NCBI RefSeq assembly: GCF_007827455.1
Contig: NZ_VISM01000001.1
Location: 682,001 to 746,000, forward strand
Reading direction: 5' to 3'
DNA from: Lutibacter sp. Hel_I_33_5
Lineage (GTDB): Bacteria > Bacteroidota > Bacteroidia > Flavobacteriales > Flavobacteriaceae
Length of the DNA: 64,000 bases
Below the pieces are notes generated by a model, which saw nothing but the letters and a program-made list of their open reading frames with translations, was not told the origin of the DNA and ran no database searches. This document shows, one piece after another, positions 26,356 through 35,611 of this stretch. Within the stretch, counting starts at the first letter, position 1, and each line of letters starts with the position of its first letter. The translations under genes and the position numbers were made by a program.

Positions 26356-27159
26356 TTACAACTTGTAATGATTCATTAATAATGTCTCATAAAGTTTATC
26401 TGGTAAGATTCTTTTTAAGACAATAGAGAATTTCTGCATAAAATCACCCACTTTATAATGAATCTTTGGATTTTGGGTATTAATAATTTGATGTGCTTTT
26501 TTTGCCATTTCTATTGGATCCATCCCACTATCAACATGACTATCCATTAAATCTAAATTTTCTTGATATTTTTCTCGGTAAGCAGATTTTTCAAAAACAG
26601 GTGTATGAAATCTACCTGCGGCAATATTTGTAGCAAAATCACCTGGAGCAATATTGGTTACTTTTATTCCGAATTCGGCAACCTCCATTCTTGTAGCTTC
26701 AGTAACTAATTCTAGAGCGCCTTTTGAAGCAGAATAAATTCCTCTAAAAGGTAATCCCATATAACCAGCAATAGAAGTAACGTTAATAATTAACCCTGAT
26801 TTTTGTGCTCTCATTTGCGGTAAAACTGATTTCATTACATCAATAGCTCCAAAAAAATTGGTATTGAAAACACTTCTCATTTCATCTGATGGAGTATCTT
26901 CAATTGGGCCTGTAATTCCCATACCTGCATTATTTACCAACACATCTAATCGCCTTTCTTTATCAATAATAAAATCGATAGCAGATTTTATAGTTTCAGG
27001 TTTTAAAACATCTAAAGCGATTAATTGAAAAGATAAATTTCCGGTTTTCTTTGGATTTCTACTCGTTCCGTAAACAGTGAATCCTTTATTTGCTAAATAA
27101 ACAGCAATAGATTTACCTATTCCAGATGATGCACCAGTTATTAAAACTACTTTAGACAT
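26356..27159 (-). CDS. short-chain dehydrogenase/reductase
   Basis: This classical SDR of 267 residues has the NAD(P)-binding TGASSGIGKS at about 7-16, LDVL near 50, NNAG near 85, catalytic Ser in VTSIAGYMG, and the YSASK catalytic Tyr/Lys near 150. The C-terminal extension (FSIVLKRILPDKLYETLL) is hydrophobic and basic, as in SDRs acting on lipid-like substrates at the membrane. The substrate is not determined. It is separate from the transaldolase gene by 90 bases, with no terminator seen between them. Confidence 0.9.
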   Translation of the reverse strand: MSKVVLITGASSGIGKSIAVYLANKGFTVYGTSRNPKKTGNLSFQLIALDVLKPETIKSAIDFIIDKERRLDVLVNNAGMGITGPIEDTPSDEMRSVFNTNFFGAIDVMKSVLPQMRAQKSGLIINVTSIAGYMGLPFRGIYSASKGALELVTEATRMEVAEFGIKVTNIAPGDFATNIAAGRFHTPVFEKSAYREKYQENLDLMDSHVDSGMDPIEMAKKAHQIINTQNPKIHYKVGDFMQKFSIVLKRILPDKLYETLLMNHYKL

Positions 27160-27248
27160 AATCTATTCAATATTTAAAGATTGAAAACTCAATATTACAA
27201 AAATTAGAATTAGCGAGATTCTGAACGAAACTTCAGAGCACAAAAAAT

Positions 27249-27342
27249 GGCAAGCTATCTACATCACACTGCTACAACCTAATACCCTTGCTGCGTTCCC
27301 GCCCTGGGGGATTCAAAGGGAGCTAGTTGTGTAGGACTTGCC
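27249..27342 (-). ncRNA. ffs: signal recognition particle RNA (small bacterial 4.5S type)
   Basis: Read on the minus strand, the apical SRP hairpin is clear: CCCAGGGCGGGAACGCAGCA, matching the conserved GGnnnGGAAnGnAGCA loop that binds Ffh. The outer ends GGCAAG and CTTGCC pair and close a roughly 94-base rod. A full promoter (TTG, 19 bases, TAAATTTG) ends four bases before the 5' end. The otherwise gene-free stretch 27160-27505 holds this gene and its promoter; nothing else was recognised there apart from the promoter box of the next gene. FtsY, its receptor, is at 17.6-18.6 kb. Confidence 0.93.
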
Positions 27343-27346
27343 GCTG

Positions 27347-27376
27347 CAAATTTACATCCTTTTTTTAATCTTGCAA
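27347..27376 (-). promoter_or_regulatory. -33/-7 promoter of ffs
   Basis: On the minus strand, TTG (27374-27376) is followed after 19 bases by TAAATTTG (27347-27354), a full match to the Bacteroidetes housekeeping promoter immediately upstream of the predicted RNA 5' end. Confidence 0.8.
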
Positions 27377-27470
27377 TTAAAAATTTATCTAAATTTTTGT
27401 AACATATTTAATAGATTGAATACTAATCTATTGTTTTGAAGTATAAAAAGAATACCAAAAAACATTTCAA

Positions 27471-27478
27471 TATATTTG
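27471..27478 (+). promoter_or_regulatory. -7 promoter box TATATTTG for the DUF4199 gene
   Basis: An exact TAnnTTTG match lies 27 bases before the ATG at 27506. No -33 TTG was found at the usual distance. Confidence 0.55.
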
Positions 27479-27505
27479 TATCACTAACTAAAAATTTTAA
27501 ACACA

Positions 27506-28027
27506 ATGGAAAATCAAGCAAGCACAAAAAATATTATCATTAATTATGGATTAATTTTAGGAGTAATTGGTTTATTGCCTAGTTTAATAAAATATGCAAT
27601 GGGTGGAAATTATTTAGAAAATGATTCTATTTCAGGCATTCTAAGTGTTATTGTTTCAATTATATTTATTGTATTAGCGTATAAAAAATTCAAAACAAAT
27701 AATAATGGTTTTATGACTTGGGGTCAAGGCGTTAAAATAGGTATGGGGATAATTTTTATAAGTATGATTATTACAATTCTTTACTTGTTACTTTTTACAA
27801 ATTTCATCGAACCTGATTTTAAAGCTCAAGTAATTGAAGCTTCAGAGCAAAAATGGATTGATGCTGGATATTCAGATGATCAAATTGAAATGTCAAAAGA
27901 AATGACAAACAAATATTTTAACCTTTCTATGTTTGGAGGAATTGCAATTATGAGTTTATTTTTTGGCTTCGTTGTTTCTGCAATAACGAGTGCAATTATG
28001 AAAAAAAATGAGGAAGAACAATATTAA
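27506..28027 (+). CDS. DUF4199 membrane protein
   Basis: This 173-residue inner-membrane protein has four hydrophobic helices (about 10-30, 43-60, 75-100 and 140-165). It carries the DUF4199 pattern: an N-terminal helix entering YGLILGVIGLL, MTWGQGVKIGMGI in the middle, and an amphipathic linker with QKWIDAGYSDDQIE. The family is nearly confined to Bacteroidetes and often stands before a GT2 glycosyltransferase, as here. Function is unknown; the pairing hints at a role in lipid-linked sugar transfer. Confidence 0.88.
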   Translation: MENQASTKNIIINYGLILGVIGLLPSLIKYAMGGNYLENDSISGILSVIVSIIFIVLAYKKFKTNNNGFMTWGQGVKIGMGIIFISMIITILYLLLFTNFIEPDFKAQVIEASEQKWIDAGYSDDQIEMSKEMTNKYFNLSMFGGIAIMSLFFGFVVSAITSAIMKKNEEEQY

Positions 28028-28105
28028 GAGTCATATAAAAGTTAGTAACTAATAAAGTAATGTTTTAAAAAAACTTTATAACTTTACAACTTTCAACTCA
28101 TAAAT

Positions 28106-29062
28106 ATGGATATATCGGTAGTAATACCACTTCTTAACGAAGAAGAATCTCTACAAGAATTACACGATTGGATTGCAAAAGTTATGCAATCCAATCGTTA
28201 TTTATATGAAATCATTTTTATTGATGACGGTAGCACAGACACTTCCTGGAATGTTATAGAAAAGTTATCTAAAGAAAATAAAGAAGTAAAAGGAATTCGC
28301 TTTCAAAAAAACTTTGGTAAATCTCAAGCTTTAGATGCTGGTTTTGGAGTAGCAAAAGGTGAAGTTGTAATCACTATGGATGCTGATTTACAAGACAATC
28401 CAGAAGAAATCCCAGAACTATATGATTTAATTGTTAAAGATGATTTCGATTTAATTTCTGGTTGGAAAAAGAAACGGTATGATAATGTAATTACCAAAAA
28501 CATTCCTTCAAAACTATTTAATGCAGCTGCAAGAAAAACTTCTGGTTTAAAATTACACGATTTTAATTGTGGATTAAAAGCGTATAAAAATGAAGTTATA
28601 AAAACTGTAAAAGTTAGTGGAGAAATGCATAGATATATTCCAGTTTTAGCAAAAAATGAAGGTTATACTAAAATTGGAGAAAAAGTAGTAAAACATCAAG
28701 CTAGAAAATACGGAGAAACAAAATTTGGTATGAATAGATTTATTAACGGATTTTTAGACTTAATCACTATATCATTTTTATCAAAATTTGGTAAACGTCC
28801 AATGCACTTTTTTGGACTTTGGGGAACCTTAATGTTTTTATTTGGTACTACCTTAGCTTTTTATGTTGGCGTTATTAAATTATATAAACTTTATAACGGA
28901 ATGAAAACCATTTTAGTGACTGACAATCCATGGTTTTATATTGCACTAACCTCAATGATTTTAGGAACTTTATTATTTTTAGCTGGTTTTATTGGCGAAC
29001 TCGTAATAAAGTCAAACAATAATGAAAAACACTATTCAATAAAGGAAAAAGTCAATTTCTAA
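28106..29062 (+). CDS. GT2 glycosyltransferase, polyprenyl-phosphate type
   Basis: This 318-residue membrane protein has a GT-A catalytic domain: ISVVIPLLNEEESLQ, FIDDGSTDTSW and the metal-binding MDADLQDNPEEIPELY near 90-105. Two C-terminal membrane helices follow (about 235-257 and 275-300). This is the layout of DPM1/GtrB-like enzymes that move a sugar from a nucleotide donor to undecaprenyl phosphate. Donor and final acceptor are unknown. It lies after DUF4199 and before a phosphohexomutase, which could supply the donor precursor. Confidence 0.9.
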   Translation: MDISVVIPLLNEEESLQELHDWIAKVMQSNRYLYEIIFIDDGSTDTSWNVIEKLSKENKEVKGIRFQKNFGKSQALDAGFGVAKGEVVITMDADLQDNPEEIPELYDLIVKDDFDLISGWKKKRYDNVITKNIPSKLFNAAARKTSGLKLHDFNCGLKAYKNEVIKTVKVSGEMHRYIPVLAKNEGYTKIGEKVVKHQARKYGETKFGMNRFINGFLDLITISFLSKFGKRPMHFFGLWGTLMFLFGTTLAFYVGVIKLYKLYNGMKTILVTDNPWFYIALTSMILGTLLFLAGFIGELVIKSNNNEKHYSIKEKVNF

Positions 29063-29065
29063 GCT

Positions 29066-29073
29066 TTATATTT
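29066..29073 (+). promoter_or_regulatory. -7 promoter box TATATTTG for the phosphohexomutase gene
   Basis: An exact TAnnTTTG match lies just after the GT2 stop and 23 bases before the ATG at 29097. It gives the mutase and downstream genes their own transcript. Confidence 0.55.
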
Positions 29074-29096
29074 GCACTTTATTTTAATAAAATTTA

Positions 29097-30809
29097 ATGG
29101 ATACAATTTTAGACAAAGCCAAAAGTTGGCTATCTGATACTTTTGATACAGAAACACAGAACGAAATTCAGCAGTTAATTAATGATAATTCTGACGACTT
29201 AACTGATCGATTTTACAAAGATTTAGCATTTGGAACTGGTGGAATGCGAGGTGTAATGGGTGCAGGAACTAATAGAGTTAACAAATATACATTAGGTAAA
29301 GCTACACAAGGATTAGCAAATTACTTAAATAAAAATGTGACTAAAAGTCAATTAAAAGTAGCAATTGCTTTTGATTGTAGACATAATAGTAAAGAGTTTT
29401 CTAAAATTGTTGCTGATGTTTTATCAGCAAATAATATAAAAGTTTTTTTGTTTGATGATTTACGTTCAACACCAGAACTATCATTTGCTGTAAGACATTT
29501 AGATTGTGATGCTGGTATTGTATTAACGGCTTCACATAATCCGCCAGAATACAATGGATATAAAGTCTATTGGTCTGATGGTGGACAAATAGTTCCGCCA
29601 CAGGACGGAGGAATCATTGCAGAAGTAAATGCGTTAGATTTTTCTGAAATCAATTTTAAAGCAAACGAACATTTAATTGAAGTCATCGGAAAAGAAGTTG
29701 ATGATGTTTTTGTAAAAGGTGCTGTTGAAAACGGAAAATTACCTGAATTAAAAAGTCGAAAAGATTTAAAAATCGTTTTCACTTCACTACATGGAACTTC
29801 CATCATGTCTGTACCAGATACCTTAAGAGAAGCTGGCTATACTGATGTTCATATTGTTGAAGAGCAACGAGAACCTAATGGAGATTTCCCAACGGTAAAA
29901 TCGCCAAATCCAGAAGAACCAGCTGCTTTAAAAATGGCAACTGATTTAGCTGATAAAATTGGAGCAGATATTGTTATTGGAACAGATCCTGATTGTGATA
30001 GATTAGGAGTTGCCATTAGAGATGATAAAGGAAACATGAAGTTAATGAATGGTAATCAATCTATGGTTGTAATGACAGATTTTTTACTTCAAAAATGGAA
30101 TAAAGAAGGAAAACTAAACGGTAATCAATTCATAGGATCTACGATTGTTTCAACAGAACTTGTAAATAAAGTTGCAGCAGAATATAATGTATCGACCAAA
30201 GTTAGCTTAACAGGTTTTAAATGGATTGCAAAAATGATACGCGATCATGACACCATGGATTTTATTGGTGGTGGAGAAGAAAGTTTTGGCTATATGATTG
30301 GCGATTTTGTAAGAGATAAAGATGCTGTTACCGCTACTTTGTTAGCTTGTGAAGTGGCTGCTTTAGCAAAACAAAACGGTAGTTCTTTTTATAATGAACT
30401 ATTAAACATTTACACAAAACACAACTATTACAAAGAACATTTAATTTCAATTGTTAAAAAAGGAATGGATGGAGCAGTTCAGATTCAAAAAATGCTAAGC
30501 GATTTTCGTGAAGAACCTTTACAAAAAATTGATGGTGAAAGGGTTGTATATGTAAATGATTATCAATCCTCTATTCAGAAAAACTTAATTACAGGAGAAG
30601 AAAACTGCATTGATTTACCAAAATCAAATGTGTTAATTTACCATACCGAAAAAGGTACAAGAATTGCTGTAAGACCAAGTGGGACAGAACCTAAAATCAA
30701 ATTCTATTTTAGTGTAAACACTTCTTTAGATTCAGTAAAGAATGCTGATAAAATTGAAGATCAATTAGATACTAAAATCCAAAGAATTATTAACGAATTA
30801 AACCTATAA
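29097..30809 (+). CDS. phospho-sugar mutase (phosphoglucomutase/phosphomannomutase)
   Basis: This cytoplasmic alpha-D-phosphohexomutase interconverts sugar 1- and 6-phosphates. The 570 residues contain the phosphoserine loop LTASHNPPEYNGYKVYW near 143-158, the metal-binding GTDPDCDRLGVAI near 300, the sugar-specificity loop GGGEESFGYMIGD and the phosphate-binding RPSGTEPKIKFY near 527. Length and opening (GTGGMRGVMGAG) fit the large PGM2-like group. Whether glucose or mannose is preferred is not readable. The ABC gene begins at the next base after its stop. Confidence 0.95.
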   Translation: MDTILDKAKSWLSDTFDTETQNEIQQLINDNSDDLTDRFYKDLAFGTGGMRGVMGAGTNRVNKYTLGKATQGLANYLNKNVTKSQLKVAIAFDCRHNSKEFSKIVADVLSANNIKVFLFDDLRSTPELSFAVRHLDCDAGIVLTASHNPPEYNGYKVYWSDGGQIVPPQDGGIIAEVNALDFSEINFKANEHLIEVIGKEVDDVFVKGAVENGKLPELKSRKDLKIVFTSLHGTSIMSVPDTLREAGYTDVHIVEEQREPNGDFPTVKSPNPEEPAALKMATDLADKIGADIVIGTDPDCDRLGVAIRDDKGNMKLMNGNQSMVVMTDFLLQKWNKEGKLNGNQFIGSTIVSTELVNKVAAEYNVSTKVSLTGFKWIAKMIRDHDTMDFIGGGEESFGYMIGDFVRDKDAVTATLLACEVAALAKQNGSSFYNELLNIYTKHNYYKEHLISIVKKGMDGAVQIQKMLSDFREEPLQKIDGERVVYVNDYQSSIQKNLITGEENCIDLPKSNVLIYHTEKGTRIAVRPSGTEPKIKFYFSVNTSLDSVKNADKIEDQLDTKIQRIINELNL

Positions 30810-32636
30810 TTGACTTATTTTAAAAAAATATTGTATTATGCTATACCTTATAAAAGGTTTGCCTTCTTAAATATTTTTTTTAATATTTTGTACGCTCTTT
30901 TCTCAGCACTTTCATTTGTGGTATTAATGCCACTATTTAAAGTCATTTTTGGCTCTGAACAAAACCATATCACTAACAAACCTGTATATGAAGGTTTTAC
31001 AAAAGCTGTTTCTTACTTTAATGATTATTTTAGTTATTATGTAGCTACTAAAGTTGGTGATGATCAAGAAAAAATTCTTCTAATTGTTATTGCACTAATA
31101 GTTATTATTTTTTTATTGAAAAATCTTTTTAGTTATTTAGGATTTTATTCTATTACATTTCTTAAAAATGGTGTTTTAAAAGATATAAGAAATGATTTGT
31201 ACAAAAAAACAGTTTCCTTACCACTATCTTATTTTTCTGAAAAAAGAAAAGGAGATACCATGGCTAGAATTGGCCCAGATGTAATTGAAGTTCATTATTC
31301 TTTCTTATCAATTTTAGAATTAATTTTTAGAGACCCATTAATGATAATTGTAACAATTATCATTATGTTTTCTTTTAGTATTAAGCTTACTTTATTTGTA
31401 TTTCTTTTTGTTCCTGTAGCCGGGTTTATTATTAATATAATTGGTAAAAATTTAAAAAAGACATCTGATAAAGTTCAGAATGAGCAAGGTACTTTTTTAT
31501 CACTTTTAGAAGAAACATTATCAGGTTTAAGAGTGATAAAAGGATTTAATGCAGAAAATGTTTTCCTAAATAAATTTAATAAATCTACTGATACATTTGA
31601 AAAACTTTCAAATAAATTACTTAACAAAACACAATTATCAGCTCCAGTGAGTGAAGTTTTAGGAATAATGGTCTTTGCTGTTCTTTTATGGTATGGAGGT
31701 TCTCTTGTTTTAATTGATAAAGTTTTAGATGGTGATGAATTTATTGGTTACCTAGGACTTGCATATAATTTAATAACTCCTGCCAAATCTATTTCTAAAG
31801 CAAGTTTTATTATTAAAAAAGGAAATGCTGCAGCAGAAAGGATATTAGAAATTTTAGAAACTGAAGATGAATTAAAAGAAAGTGCAGACGCGATAGATAA
31901 AAATAATTTTAATTCTGAGATTGAATTTAAAAACATCTCTTTTAAATATGAAGATGATTATGTTTTAAAGAATTTTTATTTAAAAGTACCTAAAGGGAAA
32001 TCAGTAGCACTAGTTGGTCAATCTGGAAGTGGAAAATCTACTTTAGCAAACTTAATTACTCGTTTTTATGATGTTAATGAAGGTAGTATAGAGATAGATT
32101 CAACAAACATTAAAAATATTACTAAAAAGTCTCTATTAGATTTAATGGGTATTGTAACTCAGGATTCAATATTATTTAATGATACTGTTTCGGAAAACAT
32201 AAAATTAGGTAAACAAGATGCAACTGAAGAAGAAGTTATAAAAGCTTCAAAAATTTCTAATGCACATGAATTTATAAAAAATTTACCAAAAAAATATAAC
32301 ACTAATATTGGTGATAGTGGAAACAAACTTTCTGGCGGGCAGAAACAACGCTTATCAATCGCAAGAGCTGTTTTAAAGAACCCACCAATTATGATTTTGG
32401 ACGAAGCAACCTCAGCATTGGATACAGAATCTGAACAATTAGTGCAGCTTGCTTTGGAGAAAATGATGAAAAACCGAACATCTATAGTTATAGCACATCG
32501 ATTATCTACCATCCAAAACGCAGATAACATTGTAGTTTTAAGAAAAGGAGAAATTGTTGAACAAGGTAAACATGAAGAATTATTAGCTAAAAAAGGAGAA
32601 TATTTCAAGCTAGTTTCTATGCAAACACTTAGCTAA
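30810..32636 (+). CDS. MsbA-like ABC exporter (fused permease and ATPase)
   Basis: This 608-residue half-transporter has six membrane helices in about 1-330, then an ATPase domain with Walker A GQSGSGKST, Q-loop VTQDSILFND, signature LSGGQKQRLSIARA, Walker B MILDEATSALD and H-loop IAHRLSTI. It probably works as a homodimer exporting lipids, perhaps lipid A or glycolipids as MsbA does. The start is TTG, immediately after the mutase stop; family members align from this codon. The GT4 gene overlaps its stop by one base, which supports a surface-glycan role. Confidence 0.93.
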   Translation: MTYFKKILYYAIPYKRFAFLNIFFNILYALFSALSFVVLMPLFKVIFGSEQNHITNKPVYEGFTKAVSYFNDYFSYYVATKVGDDQEKILLIVIALIVIIFLLKNLFSYLGFYSITFLKNGVLKDIRNDLYKKTVSLPLSYFSEKRKGDTMARIGPDVIEVHYSFLSILELIFRDPLMIIVTIIIMFSFSIKLTLFVFLFVPVAGFIINIIGKNLKKTSDKVQNEQGTFLSLLEETLSGLRVIKGFNAENVFLNKFNKSTDTFEKLSNKLLNKTQLSAPVSEVLGIMVFAVLLWYGGSLVLIDKVLDGDEFIGYLGLAYNLITPAKSISKASFIIKKGNAAAERILEILETEDELKESADAIDKNNFNSEIEFKNISFKYEDDYVLKNFYLKVPKGKSVALVGQSGSGKSTLANLITRFYDVNEGSIEIDSTNIKNITKKSLLDLMGIVTQDSILFNDTVSENIKLGKQDATEEEVIKASKISNAHEFIKNLPKKYNTNIGDSGNKLSGGQKQRLSIARAVLKNPPIMILDEATSALDTESEQLVQLALEKMMKNRTSIVIAHRLSTIQNADNIVVLRKGEIVEQGKHEELLAKKGEYFKLVSMQTLS

Positions 32637-33640
32637 TGTTTAAAGAAAAAATAATTTTTATTCTTTTTTATAAGTGGAAATATCTACTTGCAATTTTAAA
32701 ATCTAAATCTTTAAAAAATAGATCCAAAAAAGTTGATTCAATAACTTATGTTGCAAGAGAAGCAGATAAAGATTGGATTTTTGGTGCTAAAGTGAATAAA
32801 TTATCAAGAAGCTCAAACTTAAATGCAGATGTTTATTTTCATGATAGATTAAGAGATTTACCTGTAACTGATGGATATTTTTTTGTTTTTCATCAATATT
32901 TTTACAGAGCAATTCGTCATAACCCACAGATTCTAAATAAGCGAAACATTATTATGTTTACGCACCCAAATTGGACAAACTCATTTTCTAAAACTCATGT
33001 TTCTTGGTGTTTAAATTTAGCATATAAAATTATATGTTTAAACTCAACCGTAAAAAAAGAGTTAATAGAAATTGGTGTTAAAGAAGAAAAATTAGAATTA
33101 ATTCATATTGCTTCAAACCCAGAATTTTTCTATCACCATGAAAGAAAAAGTGGTGCTGTTGGATTTTGTTCTGCATATGGACCAAGAAAAAATGCTCAAC
33201 TTATTTTTGATATTATTAATAACATGCCAGAGAAACATTTTTACATTCTTGGAAAAGGTTGGGAGAATTTTGAGCGTTTTGAAGAGTTAAGTAAGCTGAA
33301 AAACTTTACTTATTATAATAATGAAGACTATCATAAATTTCCAGACCTATATACTAAGATAGATACATTTATTTCTGCATCTTTTTTAGAAGGTGGACCA
33401 GTACCAATTTTAGAAGCAATGCTTTCAAATTGTTTTCCTATTGCAACAAAAACAGGTTTTTGTCCAGATATTATTGAGCACGGAAAAAATGGCTTTTTAA
33501 TTGATTTAGACATTACTTATAAAGAAGTAATTCCTTTAATTAAAGAAGCAGACAATATAAAGTTTAATGTTAGAGAAACTGTTCTTGAATATTCTTGGGA
33601 GAAATGTGCTAAGAAAATTGATACACTCTTTTTAAGCTAA
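32636..33640 (+). CDS. GT4-family glycosyltransferase
   Basis: This 334-residue GT-B enzyme has a divergent N-terminal half and a clear C-terminal Rossmann half: GFCSAYGPRKNAQLIF near 178, then the nucleotide-sugar site ISASFLEGGPVPILEAMLSNC with the E-x7-E arrangement. It is cytoplasmic or membrane-associated and probably extends a lipid-linked saccharide exported by the upstream ABC protein, with which it shares a TAATG junction. Donor sugar is unknown. Its final nine bases overlap the convergent CCA-enzyme gene. Confidence 0.88.
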   Translation: MFKEKIIFILFYKWKYLLAILKSKSLKNRSKKVDSITYVAREADKDWIFGAKVNKLSRSSNLNADVYFHDRLRDLPVTDGYFFVFHQYFYRAIRHNPQILNKRNIIMFTHPNWTNSFSKTHVSWCLNLAYKIICLNSTVKKELIEIGVKEEKLELIHIASNPEFFYHHERKSGAVGFCSAYGPRKNAQLIFDIINNMPEKHFYILGKGWENFERFEELSKLKNFTYYNNEDYHKFPDLYTKIDTFISASFLEGGPVPILEAMLSNCFPIATKTGFCPDIIEHGKNGFLIDLDITYKEVIPLIKEADNIKFNVRETVLEYSWEKCAKKIDTLFLS

Positions 33641-35053
33641 AGTTAACCCTAAAGACTTTCCTTTTTTAATCATGAAATCAAGAGAAGCCTTATGTTCATT
33701 AGGTATTTCACCTTCTAAAATAGCCTCCTTAATTGCTTCTTTTATCTGACCTATCTCTCTACAAGGCTTTAAGTTAAAGGTTTTCATAATTTCTTCACCT
33801 GTAATTGGCGGTTGAAAATTACGAACTCTATCACGTTCTTCTACTTCTTTAATTTTAGAACGTACTAATTCAAAATTTTGATGATACCTTCTAAATTTCT
33901 TAGGGTTTTTCGTAGTAATATCTGCTTCACAAAGGGTCATTAAAGAATCAATATCTTCACCTGCATCAAAAATTAAACGACGTACAGCAGAATCGGTAAC
34001 TTCTGTTGCTAACACAATAGGCCTTGAACTTAACAATACCATTTTCTGAACAAACTTCATCTTATTATTTAATGGTAATCGTAAACGTTTAAATAATTTA
34101 TACACCATTTTAGAACCAACAAATTCATGTGCATGAAATGTCCAGCCAACTTTTTTACTAAATTTTTTGGTAGGTGCTTTTCCAATATCATGTAATAAAG
34201 CTGCCCATCGTAACCAAACATTGTTTGTGTTTTCAGCAATATTATCAACTACTTCTAAGGTATGATAAAAATTATCTTTATGTTTCTGTCCTTCTACCTC
34301 TTCTACTCCTTTTAAATCAATTAATTCTGGTAAAATCTGGACTAACAACTTCGTTTTCTCTAATAATAAAAAACCAATAGAAGGTTTTGGAGAAGAAAGA
34401 ATTTTATTCAATTCATCATTTATTCGTTCTCTTGTAATTATTTTTAGTCTTTCAGAATTCTTGGTTATTGCAGTTAAAGACGAATCCTCAATTTCAAAAT
34501 TTAATTGGGTTGCAAAACGAATGGCTCTCATCATTCTTAGTGGATCATCAGAATAGGTAATATCTGGATCTAATGGTGTTCTTATGGTTTTATTTTCTAA
34601 ATCATTAATTCCTCCAAACGGGTCTAATAATTCACCAAAATTACTTGCATTTAAACTAAGCGCTAATGCATTAATTGTAAAATCTCTTCTGTTTTGGTCG
34701 TCTTGTAAAGTTCCTGCGGAAACTTCTGGATTTCTACTTTCTTCCGAATACGATTCTTTTCGAGCACCAACAAACTCAATTTCTACATCTTGATATCGTA
34801 ACATTGCCGTTCCATAGGTTTTAAAAACCATCACTTTTGGCTTGTTCGGTAATAAATTAGCAACTTCTTGTGCTAATTCAATTCCGCTACCAATTGCAAC
34901 AACGTCTATATCTTTTGCAGTACCTCTTTGTAAGATAAAATCACGTACAAAACCACCAATTACATAAGAATCAATATTTAAATTTGAAGATGCCTGTGAT
35001 ATAATATTAAATATTTCTGATGAAATAGCTTCTTTTAAAAACTGATTTTGCAT
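33632..35053 (-). CDS. cca: tRNA nucleotidyltransferase with HD domain (CCA-adding type)
   Basis: The 473-residue protein has the class II nucleotidyltransferase core (VIGGFVRDFILQRGTAKDIDVV near 26-47), an RRDFTINALAL motif, the RNA-binding neck and an HD phosphohydrolase domain (WAALLHDIGKAPTKKF near 285). It adds or repairs the 3' CCA end of tRNAs; the HD domain may add phosphatase activity. In some bacteria the work is split between CCA and poly(A) polymerases. No second copy is in the window to test that. It lies in an apparent four-gene minus-strand run from dapD. Confidence 0.92.
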   Translation of the reverse strand: MQNQFLKEAISSEIFNIISQASSNLNIDSYVIGGFVRDFILQRGTAKDIDVVAIGSGIELAQEVANLLPNKPKVMVFKTYGTAMLRYQDVEIEFVGARKESYSEESRNPEVSAGTLQDDQNRRDFTINALALSLNASNFGELLDPFGGINDLENKTIRTPLDPDITYSDDPLRMMRAIRFATQLNFEIEDSSLTAITKNSERLKIITRERINDELNKILSSPKPSIGFLLLEKTKLLVQILPELIDLKGVEEVEGQKHKDNFYHTLEVVDNIAENTNNVWLRWAALLHDIGKAPTKKFSKKVGWTFHAHEFVGSKMVYKLFKRLRLPLNNKMKFVQKMVLLSSRPIVLATEVTDSAVRRLIFDAGEDIDSLMTLCEADITTKNPKKFRRYHQNFELVRSKIKEVEERDRVRNFQPPITGEEIMKTFNLKPCREIGQIKEAIKEAILEGEIPNEHKASLDFMIKKGKSLGLTLA

Positions 35054-35056
35054 GTA

Positions 35057-35611
35057 TTAGGGTCTTAAAACCTGAATATCATTCCCATCAATTTTTAATA
35101 TAGTTGATGATTTTGAATTCACTTTATTTTGATGCAAATTTACTATATAATCTACTCTATCCAAAATAGCATTGTCTATTTCTGAAAATGATTTTGGTGT
35201 AGGATTTTCTGAAATATTTGCAGATGTAGAAACGATAGGTTTTCCAAATCGTTTAATCAATTTTCTACAAAACTCATCTTGTACAATTCGTATAGCAATT
35301 GTATTATCTTCTGCAATGGTATTATTTGCAAATCCTTTTGGGTTGTTATAAATAATCGTTGTCGGTTTTTCGCTATTTTTTAATAGTTCAATTGCTTTTT
35401 TAGGAACAGAGACATACTTTTTTAGCATATACAATGAGCTTACTAAAACAATTAAGCTTTTAGATGTTACCCTTTTCTTAATTTTATAAATTTTATCAAC
35501 TGATTTATAATTTGTTACATCACAACCTATACCCCAAACAGTATCCGTTGGGTATAAAATAGTTTTTCCTTTTTGTAATGAATCTAAAGCAGCAATAATT
35601 TCAGGTATCAA
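35057..35611 (-). CDS. tsaC: L-threonylcarbamoyladenylate synthase (Sua5/YrdC/TsaC family)
   Basis: This cytoplasmic enzyme makes threonylcarbamoyl-AMP from threonine, bicarbonate and ATP for the t6A37 modification of ANN-decoding tRNAs. The 184 residues match the short TsaC form: GKTILYPTDTVWGIGCD near 15-31, IYKIKKR, SLIVLV and PIVSTSANISENPTP. It sits between two other genes with a four-base overlap to the upstream GT2 gene and a three-base gap to the downstream tRNA nucleotidyltransferase. Both neighbours downstream therefore act on tRNA. Confidence 0.94.
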   Translation of the reverse strand: MIPEIIAALDSLQKGKTILYPTDTVWGIGCDVTNYKSVDKIYKIKKRVTSKSLIVLVSSLYMLKKYVSVPKKAIELLKNSEKPTTIIYNNPKGFANNTIAEDNTIAIRIVQDEFCRKLIKRFGKPIVSTSANISENPTPKSFSEIDNAILDRVDYIVNLHQNKVNSKSSTILKIDGNDIQVLRP